Source: DASPKT01 sp035626475 (GTDB taxonomy: Bacteria > Pseudomonadota > Alphaproteobacteria > Azospirillales > Azospirillaceae). From it: a DNA stretch of 15,057 nucleotides. The stretch lies in NCBI GenBank assembly GCA_035626475.1, contig DASPNP010000018.1, forward strand, positions 1 to 15,057, read 5' to 3'. Both the position numbers and the translations under genes were made by a program. Position 1 is the stretch's first letter. Each line of letters starts with the position of its first letter. Positions 1 through 6,216 of the stretch are shown one piece after another. The notes under the pieces are model-generated. The model was not told the origin of the DNA and did not search any database. It saw nothing but the letters and a program-made list of their open reading frames with translations.

Positions 1-208
1 CGGGGTGCAGCGGAGCTGGTCGGGCTGGCAGCAGCTGGGCTACGACGCGGGCGGGGTGAACGCCGACCCGCGCTTTGCCGACCTGGCCGGCCGCGACCTG
101 GGGCTGGCCGCCGGCTCCCCCGCCATCGACCGCGGCATCGCACTGCCCGGCATCACCACCGACTTCGACGGCACCGCGCCCGAGATCGGGGCCGTGGCGG
201 CCCCCTAG
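1..208 (+). CDS. Right-handed beta-helix repeat protein, C-terminal fragment
   Basis: This is the last 68 or so codons of a gene that begins before the window; the frame is open from base 2 to the TAG at 206-208. The visible tail has the layout 'ADPRFADLAGRDLGLAAGSPAIDRG', then 'DFDGTAPEIGAVAAP' at the end. This is the usual closing segment of bacterial right-handed parallel beta-helix (pectate-lyase-like) proteins: a DPxF turn, a xLxxGSPAIDxG rung and a final DFDGxxPxIGA strand. Such proteins are generally secreted or surface polysaccharide-binding proteins, lyases or epimerases, but no catalytic residues are visible here, so activity cannot be assigned. No RTX or other secretion repeats are seen in this tail. 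It converges on the methyltransferase gene, with only two bases between the stop codons. A second beta-helix gene begins at 14644, so the locus is bracketed by this fold. Confidence 0.75.
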   Translation, partial: GVQRSWSGWQQLGYDAGGVNADPRFADLAGRDLGLAAGSPAIDRGIALPGITTDFDGTAPEIGAVAAP

Positions 209-210
209 CC

Positions 211-939
211 TCACGCGTAACGCTGCCCCGGTTCGGCATCGTCGTCCGGCAACGAGAAGGCCTCGCGCAGGGGCTCGGCCGGCAGGACGTCGTAGAAATG
301 GACGGTCTGCGTCCGCTTCCAGGCCCGACTCGGGCGCCACGACGCCAGCAGCTCCCCGGTGTTGCGGAACCGCCGGGCGGCGTGGATCGCCCCCTCAAGC
401 AGCGGATAGGGATAGGCGATCCGCAGCGGCCGCGGCGCCCGGTCCACCGAGGCCAGCACCTGCGCCAGCATCGCCCGCATCGTGTCCGGGTCCAGCCGGA
501 CATAGAGGAAGATCACGGTGGCGTCGTCCGGGATCCGGTACTCGGTCGCGTCGGCCAACTCGATCGTCGGGCGGACCCGGCCCTGCCTGAGATCGCGGCA
601 GTTCCGCGCCGCCAGGGCGTGGAGCACCTCGTTCCGTTCGATGCCGGCGACGCGGCCGAACGGATACTGGGCGGCGACGCAGAGCACGCGCCCCGCCCCG
701 CAGCCGATATCCAGCAGGACGTCGCCCGGCCCTGGCCGGAGATGCGCCATCACGCGCCGGATGCCCGCGAAGGACAGCGCCCGATGGACCACCCGGTAGC
801 GGCCGGCCGGAATGCCGAGCCGCCGCGCGACCCGGTCGTCGGCGGTGACGATTCCCAGCCGGCGGTCCTCCACCCGCTGGCCGACATCGCGCAGCGCCAG
901 ATAGACCGACCAGGGAAGGCGCGCCAAATGCTCGAGCAT
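211..939 (-). CDS. Class I SAM-dependent methyltransferase
   Basis: This encodes about 242 residues. The clearest signature is the SAM-binding motif I, VLLDIGCGAGR, near residues 74-84, followed by an acidic residue in 'VAGIERN' that would contact the SAM ribose. A second acidic loop, 'ELADATEY', and the strand 'ATVIFLYVRLD' (motif IV region) follow. This is the Rossmann core of class I methyltransferases; the substrate cannot be read from the sequence. Two in-frame ATGs occur. The AGGAG at 946-950 abuts the first (943-945) with no spacer but lies 6 nt from the second (937-939), so the second is chosen. The alternative start would add two residues. It is the last gene of the leftward operon, 28 nt after the FemAB-like gene. 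A role in methylating a sugar or acyl group of the polysaccharide is inference from context only. Confidence 0.82.
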   Translation of the reverse strand: MLEHLARLPWSVYLALRDVGQRVEDRRLGIVTADDRVARRLGIPAGRYRVVHRALSFAGIRRVMAHLRPGPGDVLLDIGCGAGRVLCVAAQYPFGRVAGIERNEVLHALAARNCRDLRQGRVRPTIELADATEYRIPDDATVIFLYVRLDPDTMRAMLAQVLASVDRAPRPLRIAYPYPLLEGAIHAARRFRNTGELLASWRPSRAWKRTQTVHFYDVLPAEPLREAFSLPDDDAEPGQRYA

Positions 940-945
940 TGTCAT

Positions 946-950
946 CTCCT
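946..950 (-). promoter_or_regulatory. Shine-Dalgarno AGGAG that decides the methyltransferase start
   Basis: On the minus strand AGGAG is followed directly by ATGACA and then ATG. The first ATG would have zero spacing, which is too close for initiation. The second has 6 nt, which is near ideal. This favours the shorter protein. Confidence 0.6.
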
Positions 951-967
951 GTTGGGGGCCGTGACGC

Positions 968-2155
968 CTACCCGTTGCGCCAGCGCTGGATGATCCGGTG
1001 CGAGGTCGGCGACGCCAGGAAGCGCCGCGTCAAGCCGCCCAGCGCCCAGCCCGCCAGCGCGTTGGTGTAGGCGAAGCGGGCGCGGGGCAGCAGGACCGGC
1101 GTGCCGCCCAGGCCCAGCTTGAAGCGGCTGATCGAGGATTGGCACCAGGCGCCCGGCGGCTCCCCCGCCTCCAGCCGTTCCGCCAGCCGCCGATCGAGAC
1201 CGCCCAGATCGTAGGTATGGGCTCCCTGCTCCCGCGCCCAGAGCACCGTCGCCCAGCGCAGCGCCTCGGACGCGCCGGGCGGGCCGTCATAGGTCGCGTC
1301 CCAGCCCACCAGCTTGGAGGTCACGGTACCGGCGAACCGGGTCAGCCACAGCCCGGCGACGGGCTGTCCGCCGTGGCTTGCCATGAACAGCGCGCCCTGC
1401 CCGCCGGGCGCCAGCAGATCGTGCTGCGCCTCGAGATTGACCAGGCTCAGGGGAGCGAACCCCTGCCGCGCGGCTGTCAGGACGTGCAGCCGGTGAAAGG
1501 CCGCCATATCGGCGCTCTGCTCCACGGTGAAGCCCGACCGCAGGGCCCGGCGGAGATTGTGGCGCCGGTTGGCGCTCATGGCGGCCAGCAGCGCCTCCTC
1601 CGGCAGCCGCAAATCGAGCGTCACCGTCGCCTCCGGCGCGATGCTGGAGATGCCGTGACGGAACCCCGCGGCCTCCAGCGCCTGGTCGAGCGCGTCCGCC
1701 CCGTCCGGCACCTGGAGCACCAGCATCCGGATGCCGCGGCGCCGCGCTTCCGCAACGACATGGCGCACCACCGGGGCGGCGGCCACGGCGGGGTCGGCGA
1801 ACAGCACCGGCCCCCGCGGCACGGCCGCCACCCGGACGCCCGGCAGCACCTGCTTCACATACATCATGCAGCCGCCGAGCGGCTCTCCGCCGGAATCGGC
1901 CACGGCGACCCTTACCGTCCGCATGCCAAGGCAGCGTCGTGTCTGGGCCCACAGGCTCGTCTGCACCAGGTCGCCGCCGCGGCTGGCGGCGACCCGCGCG
2001 TCCCAAATGGGGTCGGGCCCGACCATGTCGGCGGTGGTGGCGACGGTCCCGGCGCCGCGCGAAAGGCCGGCGGCGGGACCGTCCCGATGGCGCGCGGCCG
2101 GCCGCGCGACGGCGGGGGCATGCTCCTGCCGGAGCTCGATGGCCGGGTCAAGCAT
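968..2155 (-). CDS. FemAB-like GNAT-fold acyltransferase (first copy)
   Basis: This encodes 395 residues with the FemAB / BioF2-like double-GNAT architecture. A first half (about residues 47-180) contains 'DPIWDARVAAS' and 'QTSLWAQTRR'. The second half has the basic helix 'NRRHNLRRALRSGFTVE' (about 196-212), 'FHRLH' (220-224), a 'GGQPVAGLWL' strand, 'YDLGGLD' (315-321) and the closing 'ISRFKLGLGGTPV' (342-354). The FK-x-G-x-GG ending is typical of peptidoglycan interpeptide-bridge/FemX relatives, which transfer aminoacyl or acyl groups to amines. In EPS loci such proteins are thought to decorate sugars, but the acceptor here is unknown. The ATG at 2155 overlaps the dehydrogenase stop by 8 bp, suggesting translational coupling; only a weak GGTGA lies upstream. 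The first 45 or so residues are Ala/Arg-rich and unlike the family, so an ATG at 2024-2026 (residue 44) is an alternative start, though without a visible ribosome site. Confidence 0.82.
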   Translation of the reverse strand: MLDPAIELRQEHAPAVARPAARHRDGPAAGLSRGAGTVATTADMVGPDPIWDARVAASRGGDLVQTSLWAQTRRCLGMRTVRVAVADSGGEPLGGCMMYVKQVLPGVRVAAVPRGPVLFADPAVAAAPVVRHVVAEARRRGIRMLVLQVPDGADALDQALEAAGFRHGISSIAPEATVTLDLRLPEEALLAAMSANRRHNLRRALRSGFTVEQSADMAAFHRLHVLTAARQGFAPLSLVNLEAQHDLLAPGGQGALFMASHGGQPVAGLWLTRFAGTVTSKLVGWDATYDGPPGASEALRWATVLWAREQGAHTYDLGGLDRRLAERLEAGEPPGAWCQSSISRFKLGLGGTPVLLPRARFAYTNALAGWALGGLTRRFLASPTSHRIIQRWRNG

Positions 2156-3473
2156 GGGTCACCGTCGCCGCCTTCGGCAGCCGGTGGCGGGAGTCCACCA
2201 CCAGCCGGGCGTTCGCGGCGATGGTGTCCCACCGCACCGCGTCATGGTCGGTGACGACGATGAGCGCGTCGTACGCGGCCACCTTGTCCGGTTCGAGATC
2301 CACGCTTCGGCGGCCGGCGAGGTTGGGATGGGCGCGCGTCACCGGAATGACCGGCACGTGCGGATCGTGATAGCCGACCAGGGCGCCGCGGGCCTCCAGC
2401 AGATCCATGATGGCCAGCGCCGGGCTTTCGCGCGTGTCCTCGACATTGCGCTTGTAGGCCATGCCGATGACCAGCAGGCGGGCGCCGTTGAGGCCGCGGC
2501 CGCACTGGCGATCGAGCTCCTGGGCGGTCCGCTCGATGACGTAGAGCGGCATGGCGGTGTTGATCTCGCCGGCCAGTTCGATGAACCGGGTGCTGATCGC
2601 CAGTTCCCGCGCCTTCCAGGTCAGGTAGAACGGGTCGATCGGAATGCAGTGCCCGCCGAGGCCGGGACCGGGATAGAAGGCCATGTAGCCGAACGGCTTG
2701 GTCTTGGCGGCGTCGATGACGTCGAACACATCGATCCCCAGGCCGTGGAAGACGATCTTGAGTTCGTTGACCAGGGCGATGTTGACGGCACGGAAGATGT
2801 TCTCGGTCAGCTTCACCGCCTCGGCCGTTTCCAGCGACGCGACGGGAACGGTCCGATCCACGAACTGGCCGTACAGCGCCTCGACGAGCCTGAGCGCCGC
2901 CTCGCCGTCGCCGGCGACCACCTTGGCGATGGCGGCGGTCTCGAAGTCGGTGTTGCCCGGATCCTCGCGCTCGGGCGAGTAGCCCAGGAAGAAATCCACC
3001 CCGGACCGGAGGCCGGTCGCCTCCAGGATGGGCTTCACCACGTCGCGCGTGGTGCCGGGATAGGTGGTCGACTCAAGAATGACCAGCTGGCCGGGGCGCA
3101 GGGTCGCGGCCACGCTGCGGGCGCTGTTCTCCACGAAGGAGAGATCGGGTTCCCGGTGCGGCCCCAGCGGCGTCGGCACGCAGATCAGGATGGCGTCCGC
3201 CTCGGCCAGGCGCCCGAAATCCCCCGTGGCGGAGAACAGCCGGTCGCGCAGGACGGTGGCGAGCCTGGAACCGTCGATGTGCCGCATCGGGCTGATGCCT
3301 CGGTTCAGCGCGTCCACCATGGCGCCGTTGATGTCGAAGCCGATGACCTGGAACCCGGCCGTGCAGGCCGCCAGCGCCAGGGGCAGGCCGACATAGCCGA
3401 GACCGATGACGGCCAGCTTGGCGCGGCGGGCCGCGAGGCGGTCGAACAGGGCGTCGGGGTCCGGATCGGACAT
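2148..3473 (-). CDS. UDP-N-acetylhexosamine 6-dehydrogenase (WbpA/TviB/WecC-type nucleotide sugar dehydrogenase)
   Basis: This encodes 441 residues, a normal length for the UDP-glucose/GDP-mannose dehydrogenase family. The NAD-binding loop GLGYVG sits at residues 24-29 and the 'ESTTYPGTT' turn at 134-142. The 'EAVKLTENIFRAVNIALVNEL' central helix contains the conserved Lys221. The catalytic cysteine is Cys276 in GPGLGGHCIPIDPFYL (269-284). A C-terminal UDP-binding domain follows, with 'GMAYKRNVEDTRESPA' at 337-352. The GGHCIPIDPFYLTWKA form and the length match the WbpA/TviB/WecC branch that oxidises C6 of UDP-GlcNAc or its epimers, more than UDP-glucose dehydrogenase; this is judged by eye. 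The start at 3473 is preceded by AGGGAG (3482-3487) with an 8-nt spacer. The frame stays open to 3749, but that extension would overlap the upstream kinase gene. It lies 52 nt after that gene. Together with the oxidoreductase and aminotransferase at 6217-8462 it would make a 3-amino uronic acid nucleotide. Confidence 0.93.
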   Translation of the reverse strand: MSDPDPDALFDRLAARRAKLAVIGLGYVGLPLALAACTAGFQVIGFDINGAMVDALNRGISPMRHIDGSRLATVLRDRLFSATGDFGRLAEADAILICVPTPLGPHREPDLSFVENSARSVAATLRPGQLVILESTTYPGTTRDVVKPILEATGLRSGVDFFLGYSPEREDPGNTDFETAAIAKVVAGDGEAALRLVEALYGQFVDRTVPVASLETAEAVKLTENIFRAVNIALVNELKIVFHGLGIDVFDVIDAAKTKPFGYMAFYPGPGLGGHCIPIDPFYLTWKARELAISTRFIELAGEINTAMPLYVIERTAQELDRQCGRGLNGARLLVIGMAYKRNVEDTRESPALAIMDLLEARGALVGYHDPHVPVIPVTRAHPNLAGRRSVDLEPDKVAAYDALIVVTDHDAVRWDTIAANARLVVDSRHRLPKAATVTHA

Positions 3474-3525
3474 GGGCAAGGCTCCCTTGGTGTGACCGTT
3501 GGTGGTTCGGCGGCGCCATGCGCCA

Positions 3526-5715
3526 TCAGTTGGCGAAGTATTTCCTGTCGGCGCCGTAGTAATGGGCCATGTCGCCATAGCCGTAGCGGGCGTGCCGGCG
3601 CACATCGACCTGGGTGACGGCGGCGCCGATGACGGGCACGCGGCTTTGCACCAGGGCGGTGACGCCGTTGGCCGCCATCGCCCCGCTCGTCCTCTCCCAT
3701 TGCACGACGAAGAGCACGGCGTCCGCGAGCTGGGCCGCCATGCCGACATCGCTGAAGGCCAGCGCCGGCGGCGAGTCCAGGATGATGAGGTCGTAGCGGT
3801 GGCGCAGCTCGGCGAGCAGCCCTCTCAGCCGCGGCGACGACAGGATGTCGGCGGGGCTTTCCACCGGGCGGCGGAGCGTGATGGCGTGGAGGTTGGGCTC
3901 CCGATTGTCCGACTGGATGATGTCGTCCAGGCCGCACTCGCCGGCGACGAACTCCAGAAGGCCGAACTTGCCCCGAATCCCGAGCTCGCGGCCGATGCTG
4001 GGGTGGCGGAGGTCGAGGTCGACCACCAGCGTCCGGCGGCCGGTCCGGGCGACCGCCGCGGCAAGGCTCAGGGACAGGCTGGTCTTGCCCTCCCCCGGCT
4101 GCGTCGAGGTCACCAGGAGCACATGCCGGGCCGCCTCGGGCGGCGCCTGCTGGACCCGCAGCAGGATCGACTGGACGGCGTCGGCATAGGCGCTGCCCGG
4201 CTTTTCCAGGAGATAACGGTAGGGCGTCTGCCCCGTCCGCCCCGGCGCGATCCGCGGCACCAGCCCGAAGGCGGGAAGGCCCAGCGCGGCCTCGACCTGA
4301 CGCCCGGTGCGCAGGCCCCGGTCGAGATGCTCGCGCAGGGCGATGAGGCCGATGCCGAGCATCAGGGAAACCGCGGCCCCGGCCGGAAGGAGCGTGCCGA
4401 GCCTCGGGAACACCGGGCGGTCCGGCACGGCCGCCGGCGAGATGATCGCGGCATCGGGTTCGGCCAGCACCGCGACATCCTGCATTTCGGTCTGGCGCAG
4501 CAGCGCCGCCTCATAGACCCCGCGCCGCGACGCGGCCTCCCGCTCCAGATCCCGTGACCGGAGGCCGGCATGGCCGGCGGCGGCGGAGCGGCGTCCCGCC
4601 TCGTCCAGAACGGTCGCCAGTTCCCGCTCCCGCGCCCGGGCCGCCGTGGCCTCGACCTCCATCGTGCGCACGATGTCGCGGACCTCGGTCTCCATCTTGG
4701 CGGCGACGCGCTCGCGCTTGGCGCGCGCCTCGAGCACGCGGGGATGCTTGTCGCCCAGGGTCTGGGAGAGGTGGGACTCCTCGCGCAGCAGCTCGTCGTC
4801 GAGCTGCAGCAGGCTGGCGATCACCGGCGAGGAGGCGACCTCGGTCACCGGGCGATAGCCGTCGCCCCGCGCCCGCAGCTCGTTCACCCGGCGCAGCCTG
4901 GCCTGCTTCTCCGCCGCGGCGATGCGGGCCGCGTTCAGCTCGACCCGCAGGACGGACAGCTCGGTCGTGCCGGGAACGGCGTCGCGCCCGTCGGTCAGGC
5001 GGTGGGCGGCGCGGTGCGTCTCGACCATCGCCTCCGCCTCGGCCACTTCCGCGCGCAGCCGTCCGGTCTGCTCGGCGAGCCAGCCGCGCACCCGCTCGAC
5101 GGACTGGCGCTTCTCCGCCTCCTGGCTCCGCCGGTAGCTTTCGACGATGGCGCTCACGATCCGGGCGGCCTTGTGCGGATCGCGCGAGGTGAACGCCACG
5201 GTGATGACGTCGGTTTCCCCATCGCGGCCGACCTCCAGCCGTTCATCGAGCCGGCGCAGCAGGGCGGTTTCGCGTTGGGCCGGGTCGTCCGCCCATCCGC
5301 CCGTGGTCTCGAATGCCGCCGGCAGCAGGGTCCGGACCGATGCCGGCAGCCAGTCGAACGGCTGGCCGGGGGCGAACTCGGCGTCCTGGTCCAGCTCCAG
5401 GGCGGCGGCCACCGCCCGCAGCGTGGTGTGCGAGCCCAGCATCCTGACGTGATTGTCGACCTGGGAGACCGCGGGCGGCGCCAGGGCGGTGCCGAGGGCG
5501 CCGGGGCGCATCAGGGGATTGTCCTGCGGCTGCACCAGGATCGCCATGGCAGCGCGGTATGTCGGCGTGGCCAGCAGGGTCGTCAGCACGGCGCCGGCGA
5601 TCCCCACCGCCACCGCCACCAGCAGGATCAACCAGCCGCGCCGCAGGGCGCCGAGGACAGCGGGCAGCTCGATGCCCCTATCCGCACCCGGTGCGTCGTG
5701 TTGACTGGAGTCCAT
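3526..5715 (-). CDS. Polysaccharide co-polymerase / BY-kinase (Wzc/ExoP-type tyrosine autokinase)
   Basis: This 729-residue protein is the full-length fused form. A first membrane helix (about 28-50) leads into the Wzz-like chain-length domain. A long periplasmic stretch rich in Arg/Glu and predicted coiled coil (about 195-400) follows. The proline motif 'PDRPVFPRLGTLLPAG' (431-446) runs into the second membrane helix (to about 460). The cytoplasmic BY-kinase has Walker A STQPGEGKTS (537-546, Lys544), Walker A' LVVDLDLRHP (563-572) and Walker B LIILDSPP (643-650). The tail holds a tyrosine cluster (Tyr711, 713, 719, 720, 726), the usual autophosphorylation sites. Family members set chain length and drive export together with an OPX outer-membrane channel, which is not in this window, nor is the cognate phosphatase. 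The ATG at 5715 has AGAAGG (5725-5730) 9 nt upstream. It is first in the leftward operon, behind a structured leader. Confidence 0.95.
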   Translation of the reverse strand: MDSSQHDAPGADRGIELPAVLGALRRGWLILLVAVAVGIAGAVLTTLLATPTYRAAMAILVQPQDNPLMRPGALGTALAPPAVSQVDNHVRMLGSHTTLRAVAAALELDQDAEFAPGQPFDWLPASVRTLLPAAFETTGGWADDPAQRETALLRRLDERLEVGRDGETDVITVAFTSRDPHKAARIVSAIVESYRRSQEAEKRQSVERVRGWLAEQTGRLRAEVAEAEAMVETHRAAHRLTDGRDAVPGTTELSVLRVELNAARIAAAEKQARLRRVNELRARGDGYRPVTEVASSPVIASLLQLDDELLREESHLSQTLGDKHPRVLEARAKRERVAAKMETEVRDIVRTMEVEATAARARERELATVLDEAGRRSAAAGHAGLRSRDLEREAASRRGVYEAALLRQTEMQDVAVLAEPDAAIISPAAVPDRPVFPRLGTLLPAGAAVSLMLGIGLIALREHLDRGLRTGRQVEAALGLPAFGLVPRIAPGRTGQTPYRYLLEKPGSAYADAVQSILLRVQQAPPEAARHVLLVTSTQPGEGKTSLSLSLAAAVARTGRRTLVVDLDLRHPSIGRELGIRGKFGLLEFVAGECGLDDIIQSDNREPNLHAITLRRPVESPADILSSPRLRGLLAELRHRYDLIILDSPPALAFSDVGMAAQLADAVLFVVQWERTSGAMAANGVTALVQSRVPVIGAAVTQVDVRRHARYGYGDMAHYYGADRKYFAN

Positions 5716-5751
5716 GGGAAAAAGCCTTCTGGGGGAAAAGATGCGCTGTCA

Positions 5752-5770
5752 CGCGCCGAACCGATGCGCG
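5752..5770 (-). other. Short GC hairpin in the kinase-gene leader
   Basis: CGCGC (5752-5756) and GCGCG (5766-5770) form a 5-bp GC stem with a 9-nt loop, directly next to the larger stem at 5771-5797. In the leftward transcript it is followed after a few bases by CATCTTTTCCC. That is a weak terminator-like arrangement before the ribosome site. Confidence 0.35.
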
Positions 5771-5797
5771 CCGTCTCCTGGAACGACCAAGAGACGG
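5771..5797 (-). other. Long hairpin in the 5' leader of the Wzc-type kinase gene
   Basis: CCGTCTC (5771-5777) and GAGACGG (5791-5797) are perfect inverted repeats. TGG (5779-5781) and CCA (5787-5789) continue the stem around an AACGA loop. The one unpaired position on the plus strand is C5778 against A5790. On the minus strand it becomes U against G, a permitted RNA wobble, so the leftward transcript folds into an uninterrupted 11-bp stem with a 5-nt UCGUU loop. It lies 56-82 nt upstream of the start codon. A role in leader RNA folding or regulation is inferred. Confidence 0.5.
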
Positions 5798-5926
5798 ACA
5801 GCAATCGTGCATGACAGACACCATTTAGCTTATGGTTTTCCTGATACTTGATAGGATTTACAGGGAGTAGTTCTTTCATAGCCCGCTTCTGACGAAATAA
5901 AGTTTAGCCCGATAGTTCGTATTTGC

Positions 5927-5938
5927 GTGATGCATCAC
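5927..5938. promoter_or_regulatory. Perfect 12-bp palindrome, candidate operator
   Basis: GTGATGCATCAC is a perfect dyad in the AT-rich core between the divergent operons. It is flanked on both sides, in the same orientation, by the hexamer ATTTGC (5921-5926 and 5945-5950). Its GTGA-N4-TCAC form resembles, but does not match, the CRP/FNR consensus GTGA-N6-TCAC. It may bind a dimeric regulator controlling both operons; which one cannot be told. Confidence 0.45.
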
Positions 5939-5977
5939 CGCCGCATTTGCACCACAATGTCCGGCAAGGCAAAACCC

Positions 5978-6003
5978 GGAGAGGTCTTATCTCCTTCAGG
6001 AGA
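5978..6003 (+). other. Overlapping, mutually exclusive hairpins
   Basis: TCTCC at 5990-5994 can pair with upstream GGAGA (5978-5982, 7-nt loop), or TCTCCT (5990-5995) can pair with downstream AGGAGA (5998-6003, 2-nt loop). The two folds exclude each other. It is unknown whether this stretch is transcribed. Confidence 0.3.
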
Positions 6004-6216
6004 GAGCGGATCTGTTCCGGACTTCACAAGTCTTGCCATACTACCCCCATGCACATTGCAAATACCGGTTAAGTAACGGCGCCTGACCGGGCGCAAAGAT
6101 CCTGTGCGAGCGCTCCGCCCGGAACGGCCATCCGGGAACGGCCGACGGCGCGGCCCTCCGCAGTTCCCTCCCCGACGATCCGGCATTCCGCCCTCGTCCA
6201 ATCCAAGGGACCCACG

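Larger units (their letters stand above)
5716..6216. promoter_or_regulatory. Divergent control region between the two EPS operons
   Basis: These 501 bp separate the leftward kinase operon from the rightward oxidoreductase operon and must carry both promoters. The core at about 5820-5950 is strikingly AT-rich against the surrounding GC-rich DNA. It contains a perfect 12-bp palindrome (5927-5938), GCAAAT hexamers on the minus strand either side of it (5921-5926 and 5945-5950), and two TAGCCCG copies 26 bp apart (5879 and 5905). Both leaders contain hairpins: 5771-5797 and 5752-5770 on the left, 5978-6003, 6079-6094 and 6118-6136 on the right. GGAACGGCC occurs twice, 14 bp apart (6121 and 6135). 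I could not find a convincing -35/-10 pair on either strand. The AT-rich core would suit a MucR/H-NS-like silencer, but that is inference. Confidence 0.65.

Noticed and set aside
1731..3617. Very long open frame on the plus strand opposite the dehydrogenase and FemAB-like genes
   Set aside because: It is antisense to two clearly conserved genes, and its product is a low-complexity Arg/Gly/Asp/His-rich sequence with no recognisable domain. High-GC DNA commonly yields such shadows.
3474..3749. Extended N-terminus for the UDP-sugar dehydrogenase
   Set aside because: It would overlap the BY-kinase C-terminus out of frame, whereas the ATG at 3473 has AGGGAG 8 nt upstream and fits the family N-terminus.
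5628..5879. Possible leader peptide gene on the minus strand beginning in the AT-rich core
   Set aside because: It has no good ribosome site, runs out of frame into the kinase gene and shows no recognisable features; its start in AT-rich DNA makes it look more natural than it is.
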